Positions 7,190 to 15,521 of a DNA stretch of 64,000 nt are shown here, in pieces; the first letter of the stretch is position 1; every line of letters starts with the position of its first letter. Below the pieces are notes generated by a model. It saw only the letters and a program-made list of their open reading frames with translations. It ran no database searches and was not told the origin of the DNA. Source of the DNA: DSOI01 sp041394885 (lineage in GTDB: Bacteria > Acidobacteriota > Terriglobia > Bryobacterales > Bryobacteraceae); assembly GCA_041394885.1 (NCBI GenBank), contig JAWKHI010000003.1, positions 62,001 through 126,000 on the forward strand, written 5' to 3'. The position numbers were made by a program, and so were the translations under genes.

Positions 7190-9400
7190 TCAAAAGCGAT
7201 AGACAAACTCGTTGGAGTTCATCAGCATCAGGCACAAGTCCGCCAGCGCGGCCTCGCCGCCTCCCTGAGGCCCGATCAATTCCGCCTGCCGCGCGAGGAA
7301 GGTCAGGGCGGTATCTTTCTCCCACGCGTCCGGGAGGCGCGAGTAAGCGAGGCGGTATGCGTGCTCTACCTGCCGGGTGCGATCGGCGCCTGCCTGCCCG
7401 GTGACGCGCGACGCGAATTGGCGCGCCCAGTCCGCGGTGAGCGAGCTGTTGAGCAAGGTGAGAGCCTGCGGCGCGGTTGTGGTGCGGCTGCGTCGCGAGC
7501 AGGTATCGTGGGTGTCTGGAAAGTCGAACGCGTTCAGCAACGGATACGGGTCGTTGCGGCGCACGAAGATATAAATGCTGCGGCGCTGGTGTTCGGCGGG
7601 GGCCTTGTTCACGTCCCAGCCGCCCACGGGTTTGGGTTTGCCGGCGGGCAGGGGCGGGAAAACGCTGGGTCCACCGGTAGCATGGTTCAACAGGCCGGCC
7701 ATGGCCAGGGCTGCGTCGCGCACGACCTCGGCTTCCAGCCGCTGGGGCTCGAATCGCCACAGCAGGCGGTTGGATGGGTCGATCTGGCGGGCCGTCTCAC
7801 GGTCTCGCGAAGTTTGCCGGTAGGTGCTCGAGGTCACAATGAGACGGTGCAGACGCTTAAGACTCCAGCCTCCGCGCGTGAACTCGCTGGTGAGCCAGTC
7901 GAGTAGTTCAGGATGCGTGGGCCGCGCGCCCATCACCCCGAAGTCGCCCGGCGTGGCTACGATTCCCGTGCCGAAGTGGTGGTGCCACACACGGTTCACC
8001 ATCACGCGCGCGGTGAGCGGATTGGCCGCATCGGCGATCCAGTTCGCCAGGGCTGTGCGCCTGCCTGTGGAATGGCTACCCGAAGGAGGAGTGATGCGCG
8101 CGGGCTCGGGATCGAGGATGGAAAGGAACCCCGGTTCCACCTGCTCACCCGGTGACGCGTACTGGCCCACGCCGAGAACGTGCGTCGGAGGCGCCTTGGC
8201 GCCGATATCGAAGACGGCGGTGCCGCGCGGGACGTTCGCCGGCTTGATCGCGTCGAATTTGGCAAGCTCCGCTTCGAGTTCCGTGTAGCGCTTCTTTTCC
8301 ACGCCAGCGAGCTTGGAGGCAACGCTTTTGAATAGAGGATCGAGGTACGGTTTGGGACGGAGCGGGCAGGTGCCGCACGTCTTCGTCGCGAGCAGATGCG
8401 CCATCCAGCTCTGGAGCGGCGTACGCTCCGCCTCCGGGGTCTTCACGGCTGCTTTGGCGTAGTCCGGGTAGCGCTCGAGCAACTGCTCGGGCGTGAACTT
8501 CCGCTGGGGCATGAGCAGCTGCGCCATCTCGTCCCAGAGCGGCTGTGTTTTAGCTTCCCATTCCGCCTGGCGGCGCTGATATTCGCGGAGGGCGTCTCCC
8601 GTGAGCAGGGGGAACCCGTCGTGGTGGTCGACATTGGCGAAGAAGGCTTGCAGGCGGTAGTAGTCGCGCTGCGTGATCGCATCGAACTTATGATCGTGGC
8701 AACGGGCGCACTCGAAGGTGAGCCCGAGAAAAGCCGAGCCGGTCACGGAGGTAATGTCGTGCAGCATTTCCTGGCGGGCGAGCAGCAGGTCCTTCTGATT
8801 GCCTTCTTCGGGATAGTGCCGGTTGAACGCGGTGGCGATGAGTGCGTCAGGATCGCCCGGCCATAGCTCGTCACCGGCCAGTTGTTCCTTCACGAACCGG
8901 TCGTATGGCTTGTCCTGATTCAATGACTGGATGACGTAATCGCGATAGCGCCAAGAATAGGGCCGTGTGACGTCATCTTCGAAGCCGGTGCTCTCGGCGT
9001 ATCGCGCCACGTCGAGCCAGTGTCTCGCCCAGCGCTCGCCATACTGGGGCGAGGCGAGCAGGCGGTCGACCGCGTCTTCATAGGCCCGCAGGGAGCGGTC
9101 GGCAAGAAACGCTTCTACCTGCTCGGGCGTTGGGGGCAACCCGATGAGGTCGAACGACACGCGGCGTAGTAGCTCGATCCGGTTCGCCTCCGGTCCGGGT
9201 GGAATTCCCTTTTGCTCGAGTTTGCGGAGTACAAACGCGTCGATCGGGTTGCGAATCCACGATTGCCGGCTGACAGCGGGCACATCCGGACGCTTCACCG
9301 GCTGGAATGCCCAGTAGCGGCGCTGCTGGGCGGTGAATTGCCCTGTGCCGGCGGCGGTGAGCACGAGGGCCGCGCCGAGCCAGACTGCTGCTAATTTCAT
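7190..9400 (-). CDS. DUF1549/DUF1553 secreted protein
   Basis: The start was chosen at ATG 9398-9400 (MKLAAVW), which gives a normal signal peptide ending near residue 20; a longer frame opens upstream but adds only non-conserved residues. DUF1549 follows with IDAFVLRKLE, FDLIGLPPTPEQ and the heme-like FECARCHDHKFD motif (CxxCH). The C-terminal DUF1553 has ANWIADAANPLTARVMVNRVW and HHFGTGIVATPGDFG. Unlike many planctomycete relatives there is no N-terminal cytochrome c domain, so CARCH is the only CxxCH seen at the N-terminal side. A second cysteine pair is in KTCGTCPLRPKP. It sits directly upstream of the DUF1501 gene, the standard pairing. A role in periplasmic polysaccharide or organosulfur breakdown is suspected for the family but unproven. 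Confidence 0.9.
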   Translation of the reverse strand: MKLAAVWLGAALVLTAAGTGQFTAQQRRYWAFQPVKRPDVPAVSRQSWIRNPIDAFVLRKLEQKGIPPGPEANRIELLRRVSFDLIGLPPTPEQVEAFLADRSLRAYEDAVDRLLASPQYGERWARHWLDVARYAESTGFEDDVTRPYSWRYRDYVIQSLNQDKPYDRFVKEQLAGDELWPGDPDALIATAFNRHYPEEGNQKDLLLARQEMLHDITSVTGSAFLGLTFECARCHDHKFDAITQRDYYRLQAFFANVDHHDGFPLLTGDALREYQRRQAEWEAKTQPLWDEMAQLLMPQRKFTPEQLLERYPDYAKAAVKTPEAERTPLQSWMAHLLATKTCGTCPLRPKPYLDPLFKSVASKLAGVEKKRYTELEAELAKFDAIKPANVPRGTAVFDIGAKAPPTHVLGVGQYASPGEQVEPGFLSILDPEPARITPPSGSHSTGRRTALANWIADAANPLTARVMVNRVWHHHFGTGIVATPGDFGVMGARPTHPELLDWLTSEFTRGGWSLKRLHRLIVTSSTYRQTSRDRETARQIDPSNRLLWRFEPQRLEAEVVRDAALAMAGLLNHATGGPSVFPPLPAGKPKPVGGWDVNKAPAEHQRRSIYIFVRRNDPYPLLNAFDFPDTHDTCSRRSRTTTAPQALTLLNSSLTADWARQFASRVTGQAGADRTRQVEHAYRLAYSRLPDAWEKDTALTFLARQAELIGPQGGGEAALADLCLMLMNSNEFVYRF

Positions 9401-9513
9401 TTGCTCACATCGTATCGTAGTGCAAGTTCCGAAACGGCAGGGCCCCGTAAGGAAGTGCCGCGCTATGTTCCGAACTGCACGGACACGCTCCGGCTTGATG
9501 CCTGACAAGTCGC

Positions 9514-10500
9514 TTAAATGGCAACGACGACACGGCCCAGTACCCGTCTCCTTTCGACGGATTCATGAGCTTCGACGATCGACTCGAGCGGAAACCGCGC
9601 TTCTATCTCGAAGCCCGGCCACCCGCCCTCCAGCATCTCGTTCAAGCCGCTGGCCGCGGCCGACTTTGCCGCGGCGGGAAAGTCGTCGCTTCCAAGGAAG
9701 AACAGACGGACGTTCTTGAACACGAGCGGCCAGAACGGGATCGTCGGCTCCGGAGCGCCAGTGGAGTACGTCGCAATCGAGCCTCCGAGACCCAGCAGTT
9801 CCGCATCGATCGCAATGTTTGAGCTGAAGGCGACCTCTACGACGTGATCAACTCCCTCCGGTGCGTGAACGCGGATACGATCGACGATCTGATTCGGGGA
9901 GATGCCGTCAGTGCGGATCACCTGATGCGCTCCCGCGCGTCGCGCCAACAGCTCATCGCGTTCGGAGCGAACCGTAGCGATAGCGAGAGCGCCCGCCTGC
10001 CGGGCGAGTCCGAGGGCGCACTGCCCGACGGCGCCGGCTCCCCCCTGGACCAGCACGGTACGTCCGCCGAGCGGACCAGCCACATGCACAGCCCGATGAG
10101 CGGTGATTCCGGGAATCCCCAAACAAGCTCCCTGCTCAAACGAGACGCCGTCTGGAAGGGCAACCGCCTGTTCGGTTGGCACAGCAACGAACTCGGCGGC
10201 CGTTCCGAACGGCCGATAGCTCTGCGCGCCGAAGCACCACACCCGCTCGCCCACACGCGATGCGGGCACCCCTGGGCCGACCGCGTCGATAACGCCTGCC
10301 CCGTCACTATGAGGGATCACGCGCGGGTATGGCATCCCAACGCCGAAACTGTCCTGCCGCTTCTTCACGTCGCCTGGATTGAGACCGGAAACCGCGACGC
10401 GGATGCGCACTTCTCCGGCGTCGGGCACGGGGGGCGCCATCTCCCCAACGACGAGCACTTCGGAAGGGACTCCTTGCCGTTCGTACCACGCGGCTTTCAT
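9514..10500 (-). CDS. Zinc-independent NADPH:quinone reductase-like oxidoreductase (MDR family)
   Basis: 328 residues, the normal length. The N-terminal GroES-like domain reads SGLNPGDVKKRQ and HSDGAGVIDAVGPGV, typical of quinone oxidoreductases. The Rossmann domain has the NADPH-binding motif VQGGAGAVGQCALGLARQAG. The zinc-ligand cysteines of alcohol dehydrogenases are absent, so this is the QOR type that reduces quinones or enones with NADPH in the cytoplasm. No signal peptide is present. It stands alone: the neighbours are the minus-strand DUF1549 gene 113 bases away and the divergent alpha-beta barrel gene. The exact substrate is not deducible. Confidence 0.92.
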   Translation of the reverse strand: MKAAWYERQGVPSEVLVVGEMAPPVPDAGEVRIRVAVSGLNPGDVKKRQDSFGVGMPYPRVIPHSDGAGVIDAVGPGVPASRVGERVWCFGAQSYRPFGTAAEFVAVPTEQAVALPDGVSFEQGACLGIPGITAHRAVHVAGPLGGRTVLVQGGAGAVGQCALGLARQAGALAIATVRSERDELLARRAGAHQVIRTDGISPNQIVDRIRVHAPEGVDHVVEVAFSSNIAIDAELLGLGGSIATYSTGAPEPTIPFWPLVFKNVRLFFLGSDDFPAAAKSAAASGLNEMLEGGWPGFEIEARFPLESIVEAHESVERRRVLGRVVVAI

Positions 10501-10894
10501 GATCGTGCTGACCTACACACCTCGGATCCAGTCTGGCACGGTGCGCAAGCCCGAGGAGCGAAGGCCCCGGAGAACTCCTCCCCTCCGCTCCGGCCTTTCC
10601 GCGCATGCTTTCCACTAATGAGGATTTTCGGCAGTATCCCTTTTGAGTACTCGCACGAAACGGACAAGCCCGACGCTTTAGACTAGAGTCCTATTTCCAT
10701 CAGGCGGCCTTGGTGAGCAATGGCGTTTGCTTCCGACGGGAAATGGACCTCATTTCGTTCTTGCAGATGGCTGGGTGTCACGACCCCTTCGGGTAGCCGA
10801 GGCCCCTCGACAGCATGGGACTGAAATCTGTACTACAATCAGCACGCTATCCGCCAGTCCGGCGGTATCGCACGGCAAGAAAGAGAGGCAACTT
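10501..10894 (+). other. Intergenic stretch without recognisable gene
   Basis: This lies between the divergent QOR-like and alpha-beta barrel genes and must hold both promoters. A TACAAT hexamer at about 10834-10839 is a possible -10 box for the downstream gene, and a short GC-rich inverted repeat (CCGCC/GGCGG) lies at 10851-10866. No open frame here resembles a protein family. Confidence 0.4.
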
Positions 10895-11197
10895 ATGGCA
10901 ATCGGGGTATACTTCTCCGCGAACGGCATGTCCGCGGCGAAATACGATGAGTGCATCAAGCTATTGAGGAAAGCAGGAGCAGGCCATCCGCCTGGACGTT
11001 CGTATCATGCGGCTTTCGGCCCGGAAGACGACCTGATGGTGTTCGATGTCTGGTCGTCGCAGGCGGCGTTCGACAAGTTCGGCAAGACGCTGATGCCCAT
11101 CCTGCAGCAACTCGGGATCAACATGAAGCCGCCGCAGGTGATGCCCGTGCACAAGGTGATCATGCCGAAGCCCAAAGGCGCGGCGCCGGCAAAATAG
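10895..11197 (+). CDS. Small dimeric alpha-beta barrel (ABM-like) protein
   Basis: 100 residues from ATG 10895, which has an AGAGAGG ribosome-binding site about 5 bases upstream; a longer open frame exists but is unsupported. The protein begins MAIGVYFSANGMSAAKYDE and contains DDLMVFDVWSSQAAFDKFG, a pattern seen in ferredoxin-like dimeric alpha-beta barrel proteins such as ABM monooxygenases and related stress proteins. It is cytosolic. No catalytic residues can be assigned, and many such proteins have no known role. The gene is monocistronic or leads into the lactonase-fold gene 118 bases downstream. Confidence 0.75.
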   Translation: MAIGVYFSANGMSAAKYDECIKLLRKAGAGHPPGRSYHAAFGPEDDLMVFDVWSSQAAFDKFGKTLMPILQQLGINMKPPQVMPVHKVIMPKPKGAAPAK

Positions 11198-11315
11198 GTA
11201 CGGGCCGCCGGCTGCGGGAAGATACGCTGGCAGACGCCGCGGGCCCCCGTTCGCAAGACCTCGAGCACGGAAGAATGGGGGCCATCCCAGGTGCTGTATA
11301 CTACCCACCACGACC

Positions 11316-12608
11316 ATGGTGACCGGCAAGTCAACCCCACACATCGCATTCCTAGGCGCGGCGCTTTTTTTCGAGGCCTGCACAGGTAGCGACCGTCCCG
11401 CGGCCGCTCCGGGCCCGGATCGCGTGGCGCTGTACGCCGCGGTAGGCACCGATCTCACACACTATACCGTCGACGTCGAAAACACCGTCCTGGCGAAGAA
11501 GAATTCCGTGCCGTGCCCGGCCAGCATCCAATACGCCTGGCCTCATCCCACCCACAAGTACCTTTACGTTGCGTGGAGCGACGGCGGCCCGAGCGGAGCC
11601 GCGGGAGCGCCAACAGGGGGTGCCCGGCACGGGGTGAGCGCGTTCCGCATCGATGCGGCCTCCGGCGATCTGCATCCGCATGGAGCGGACCTGCCGCTTG
11701 TCTCGCGCCCCGTGCACGTGACGACCGACATCGGTGGAGATCACTTGCTGGTAGCACACACCATTCCGAGCGCACTGACGGTCTACCGGATCCATGGCGA
11801 CGGGACGCTGGGGCCGGAGGTGAAACAACAGGCCGCGCTCGACGCCGGCGTCTACGCGCATCAGGTGCGCGTGGATCCATCCAACAAGCAGGTGATTCTG
11901 GTAACACGCGGCAATGGCCCGACGGCGGAAAAGAAAGAAGACCCCGGCGCGCTCAAAGTCTTCGCCTACGACAACCGGGAAGGGCAGTTGCGCAATCTGG
12001 CGTCGATTGCGCCAGGGGGCGGCTTCGGCTTCCAGCCCAGGCATTTAGACTTTCATCCATCCCAGCCTTGGGTATTCGTTTCCGTGGAGCGGCAGAATCA
12101 GCTTCATATGTACCGCAAGACGCCGGACGGCGGACTGGAGCCGGCGCCGTTATTCAACAAGAGCAGTTTGCCGGAAGGTTTTCAGGCGAACTCCGGTCAG
12201 GCGGCGAGCACGGTGCACGTGCACCCCAACGGCCGGTTTGTCTATCAGGGCAACCGGGCCAGCGGAACGGAAGTCCAGGATGGGAAGCGTGTTTTCGCCG
12301 GAGGGGAGAACGCGATCGCGGTGTACGCCATCGATGGTAACAGCGGGGAGCCGACACTGATTCAAAACGCCGATACGCACGGGTTCAGCCCGCGCACCTT
12401 CGCTCTCGATCCAAGTGCCCGCTTGCTGGTGGCCGCCAATCAGGTTCCGATGCTGGTACGGCGGGGAGCGCAGTTGGAGACGATTCCGGCCAGTCTGGCC
12501 TTGTTTCGCGTGGACGCCGACGGGAAGCTGACGTTCACTCGTAAGTACGACATGGAAACCACCGACGCCCGGAGCTTATTCTGGATGGGCATCGTGCAGT
12601 TGCCTTGA
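11316..12608 (+). CDS. Lactonase-fold seven-bladed propeller protein (6-phosphogluconolactonase-like), likely lipoprotein
   Basis: 430 residues. The hydrophobic start ends in FFEAC, an imperfect lipobox, followed by a flexible TGSDRPAAAPG linker, so an outer-membrane or periplasmic lipoprotein is likely. The body matches the PF10282 lactonase family: ISPxxxYAW-like blades, VHVTTDIGGDHLLVAH, and the characteristic RHLDFHPSQPWVFVSVE and VHPNGRFVYQGNR segments. Cytosolic Pgl enzymes hydrolyse 6-phosphogluconolactone, but an exported version cannot do this and probably acts on another lactone or is only a scaffold. There is no pentose-phosphate gene nearby. Confidence 0.85.
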   Translation: MVTGKSTPHIAFLGAALFFEACTGSDRPAAAPGPDRVALYAAVGTDLTHYTVDVENTVLAKKNSVPCPASIQYAWPHPTHKYLYVAWSDGGPSGAAGAPTGGARHGVSAFRIDAASGDLHPHGADLPLVSRPVHVTTDIGGDHLLVAHTIPSALTVYRIHGDGTLGPEVKQQAALDAGVYAHQVRVDPSNKQVILVTRGNGPTAEKKEDPGALKVFAYDNREGQLRNLASIAPGGGFGFQPRHLDFHPSQPWVFVSVERQNQLHMYRKTPDGGLEPAPLFNKSSLPEGFQANSGQAASTVHVHPNGRFVYQGNRASGTEVQDGKRVFAGGENAIAVYAIDGNSGEPTLIQNADTHGFSPRTFALDPSARLLVAANQVPMLVRRGAQLETIPASLALFRVDADGKLTFTRKYDMETTDARSLFWMGIVQLP

Positions 12609-12905
12609 GCCCGTGTCTAGAGTCGCGCAGGCCGCGCTGCGAGCGCCATGGGGCCGGATGCGAGGCACGGTGAGGAAATCGATGCGGGTCATCCATAGCG
12701 AGCCGGAACGAAGCAGACGGCGCCTTGTTGACCATGGCGGCGCCGCAACCCCCTTCACCAACAATGGGGCGTCCGGGGCTTGCGCCCGGATGCTTCGTTG
12801 CTTGTACAATGGCCCGCATCGCTGATCTCCTCGCGCCTCGCCTGCGGGCGCATATCCCGTGCCGCGCGGCCCTCGGGACTTTAGACTCGGGCTGTTAGGT
12901 CGTAG
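12609..12905 (+). other. Intergenic stretch between convergent genes
   Basis: This lies between the 3' ends of the lactonase-fold gene (plus) and the VWFA gene (minus). Short open frames on both strands match nothing recognisable. No strong hairpin followed by a T run was found, although transcription from both sides must end here. Confidence 0.4.
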
Positions 12906-13874
12906 CTATCGCTCGATCGAAGGCGCGTAGTAGCCCTTGCGCGCGCGGACCACCATATTCTTGATGCCCTTCACCTTCACATCCACCTCGTGATACTGGC
13001 CATCGGTCCGCAGCGGATTGGGATTGTAGAGCACGCTGTATTGGTGCCGCATTTCGTTGGCGATGTTTTCGAACGACTGCGACAGGTCTTCCACCTTGAA
13101 CGGGAAGAAAGTCAGCCCGCCGGTCTCTTCGGCATAGTAGCGGAGAACCTTGTCGCCGTCGGAAGTTACCCGCGTGATGTTCGTGGAGATCGAGTAGACC
13201 ACAACGTCGGCCTTGTGGGCGGCCTCGAGCGCCTGATCGCGGGTGTAACGGCTTTGTGTGTCGTCGCCGTCGCTAAGGATGATCATGGCGCGGCGGAATT
13301 TGTGGCGCGGCTGATCCTTGGATAACCGGTCCCGGCAGGCGAAATAGATCGCATCGTAGAGCGCGGTGCCGCCGCCAGGCCGCAGTGCACGGATGGATTC
13401 CTCCAACTCGCCGATGTCGCCGGTGAGATCCGTCTTCATTTCCGGCAGAGAGTCGAAACTCACCACGAGCGCTTTGTCCTGACCGGGCCGGATTACAGAC
13501 CGGATGAATTCGACCGCGGCTTCCTGCTGGAACTTGAAGCGGCTGCGGATGCTGTTGGAGGTGTCGACGAGAATGGCGAGGCGCAACGGGAGGTCGCTTT
13601 CGGCGGCGAACTCGATGATGTCCTGCTTGTTCTTGCCTTCCCATACTTCGAAGGCGTCCTTGTCGAGATTGGTCACGAACCGGCCGCGTTTGTCGGAAAC
13701 GGTGAACAGGACGTTGACGCGCGTGACGTTCAGAATGATGTCGGAAAGCACATCGCGTTCCTGTGACGCCGCTGGCGGCTGGGCCCCGGACTGCGGCGTC
13801 GATTGCGCAGCCAGCGTGGAGCCCGCGAGGCAGACGAAGGCGAGCAGGCAACCGGTGCGAAGGAAACGATACAT
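12906..13874 (-). CDS. VWFA-related secreted protein of the acidobacterial type
   Basis: 322 residues with a signal peptide (first ~24 residues, ending AAQS). The von Willebrand A domain has a complete MIDAS: DTSNS in LAILVDTSNSIRSRF, Thr in GGGTALYDAIYFACRD, and Asp in ILSDGDDTQSRYT. Before it lies a short Ig-like segment (VNVLFTVSDKRGRFVTNL) typical of the TIGR03436 VWFA-related family, which is much expanded in Acidobacteria. The C-terminus ending VKVKGIKNMVVRARKGYYAP is also characteristic. It is probably an exported metal-dependent adhesion or assembly protein; the partner is unknown. It lies 30 bases after rluD on the same strand and may be cotranscribed with bcp and rluD. Confidence 0.93.
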   Translation of the reverse strand: MYRFLRTGCLLAFVCLAGSTLAAQSTPQSGAQPPAASQERDVLSDIILNVTRVNVLFTVSDKRGRFVTNLDKDAFEVWEGKNKQDIIEFAAESDLPLRLAILVDTSNSIRSRFKFQQEAAVEFIRSVIRPGQDKALVVSFDSLPEMKTDLTGDIGELEESIRALRPGGGTALYDAIYFACRDRLSKDQPRHKFRRAMIILSDGDDTQSRYTRDQALEAAHKADVVVYSISTNITRVTSDGDKVLRYYAEETGGLTFFPFKVEDLSQSFENIANEMRHQYSVLYNPNPLRTDGQYHEVDVKVKGIKNMVVRARKGYYAPSIER

Positions 13875-13904
13875 CAGGCTTTCTCCTTTTCCTATTGTAA
13901 GGAA

Positions 13905-14819
13905 TCAATCCGCGGACGCACGCAGATCCGCGAGCCGATCTTCCAATTCCCGGGGCAGGCCGCACTCCAGGGTCACGCGTTCACCGGTGGCGGGACTCAC
14001 AAATGCGATTCGACGCGCGTGCAGGAAGAATCGTTGCGGGAGAGATGGGTCTGGCTGGGCGCCGTAGACGCGATCTCCGGCCACGGGATGGCCCAGCCAG
14101 GCCATGTGGGCGCGAATCTGATGGGTGCGGCCGGTGTGGATGCGCACGTCGAGCAGGGTGTGGGCGGCGAAGCGCTCGACAACCCGGTACTCGGTGAGCG
14201 CGCGACGCCCGTGCCCGGTGCGGGCAGTCATGCGGACCCTGTTCTTGGGGTCGCGCTCGATGGGCTGATCGATGAATCCGTGGTCCAGTTTGACGGAGCC
14301 CTGGACCAGAGCGAGATAGACCTTCTCCACGGTGCGCGAGGAGAACTGGGCGGCGAGAGCGCGGTGGGCGGCATCGGTGCGGGCGACGAGGATCACGCCG
14401 CTGGTGTTTTTGTCGAGGCGGTGAACAATGCCGGGGCGGTCGTCGCCCGCCGCTCGCGACAGTTCGCCGAACCGGTGCAGTAGCGCGTTGACGAGAGTTC
14501 CCGCGTGGGCGCCGGCGCCGGCATGCACGGTCATCCCGGCGGGCTTGTCGACGGCGAGCGCGGCGGCGTCTTCGTAAAGGATCCGGAGAGGGATGGCCTC
14601 CGGAAAGGCGTTGAGCGGGGCGGGGGCGGCGGGCTCCACCGTAAGACGGGCGCCGGCGCGCAGAAGCGCGGATGGCTTTGCGGGCAGGCCATCCACGCGG
14701 ACGCGATCGGCCTTGATCCATTCCTGCAGGCGCGCGCGGCTGTACTGGGGCAGGTGGCGTTGGAGTACGTGATCCAGCCGCTGCCCGGCGTCGCTTGGTA
14801 TCGCTTCGATTTCTATCAA
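13905..14819 (-). CDS. rluD: RluD-type 23S rRNA pseudouridine synthase
   Basis: 304 residues: an N-terminal S4 RNA-binding domain (RLDHVLQRHLPQYSRARLQEWI) and an RluA-family catalytic domain with the signature IVHRLDKNTSGVILVART, in which the Asp of RLD is the nucleophile. Further motifs are YLALVQG and HTGRTHQIRAHMAW. RluD modifies uridines 1911, 1915 and 1917 of helix 69 in 23S rRNA. RluC and RluA-type relatives share these motifs, but the S4 domain and length favour RluD. It starts 5 bases after the bcp stop, indicating an operon. Confidence 0.93.
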   Translation of the reverse strand: MIEIEAIPSDAGQRLDHVLQRHLPQYSRARLQEWIKADRVRVDGLPAKPSALLRAGARLTVEPAAPAPLNAFPEAIPLRILYEDAAALAVDKPAGMTVHAGAGAHAGTLVNALLHRFGELSRAAGDDRPGIVHRLDKNTSGVILVARTDAAHRALAAQFSSRTVEKVYLALVQGSVKLDHGFIDQPIERDPKNRVRMTARTGHGRRALTEYRVVERFAAHTLLDVRIHTGRTHQIRAHMAWLGHPVAGDRVYGAQPDPSLPQRFFLHARRIAFVSPATGERVTLECGLPRELEDRLADLRASAD

Positions 14820-14824
14820 TCGCG

Positions 14825-15286
14825 TTACCCGGCCAGCGCTTCCAGCACCTCGGCGGCATGGCCGTCGGGTTTCACCTTGGCGAAAATCCGGCGGATGCGG
14901 CCGTCGGGCCCGATCAGGAAGGTGGTCCGTTCGATACCCATGTATTTCCGGCCGTACATGCTTTTTTCCTTCCAGACGCCATAGGCCTCGGCGACCGTGT
15001 GTTCGGGATCCGCGGCGAGGGGAAAAGGCAAGCTGTATTTGTCGCGGAATTTGGCAAGGGCGGCGGACTTGTCCGGGGAGACGCCGAGCACGACGGCGGA
15101 TCCGGCGGTGATTTCGCCGCCCGCGTCGCGGAAGCCGCAGGCTTGTTTGGTGCAGCCGGGGGTGTCGGCTTTGGGGTAGAAATAGAGCACGACGGATTTG
15201 CCGCGAAAGCCGGAGAGGCGAAGGGCGCGGCCATCGGCGTCCTGGAGTTCAAAGTCGGGAGCTGGGTCGCCCGGTTGGAGTGCCAT
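14825..15286 (-). CDS. bcp: Peroxiredoxin, Bcp/PrxQ type
   Basis: 153 residues, the usual length. The peroxidatic motif is DTPGCTKQACGFRD: the first Cys is the peroxidatic residue and the second, five residues later, is the resolving Cys of the atypical 2-Cys PrxQ type. VVLYFYPKADTPG and FLIGPDGRIRRIF are also family motifs. It reduces H2O2 and organic hydroperoxides in the cytoplasm with thioredoxin. The peroxidatic position is a normal TGC codon, so it is not a selenoprotein like some bacterial peroxiredoxins. It is the first gene of the bcp-rluD-VWFA run. Confidence 0.95.
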   Translation of the reverse strand: MALQPGDPAPDFELQDADGRALRLSGFRGKSVVLYFYPKADTPGCTKQACGFRDAGGEITAGSAVVLGVSPDKSAALAKFRDKYSLPFPLAADPEHTVAEAYGVWKEKSMYGRKYMGIERTTFLIGPDGRIRRIFAKVKPDGHAAEVLEALAG

Positions 15287-15521
15287 GCATTCATTGTCCA
15301 GGAAATGGCAGCCGAAAGCACGGTTGCGAGGCTATTGCGGAAACGCGCACAACAGACTCGCCGGCCGCGCTGAGGACGAACGCGGTTCCTGGCCCGTTTC
15401 GGGCCGCGCCCGGCGGCTTGTGCGCTATTGAGTCCTGGCCGGCACAACGGAGCTGGGCGGCGAATTCTTACCTGCCTCGAGGACGCCCCGCCCTGTGCCG
15501 GCTGTGTAGCAGAATGGAGCG

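Noticed and set aside
14825..15286. Bcp peroxiredoxin as a possible selenoprotein
   Set aside because: Both redox positions are normal Cys codons and the frame has no internal TGA.
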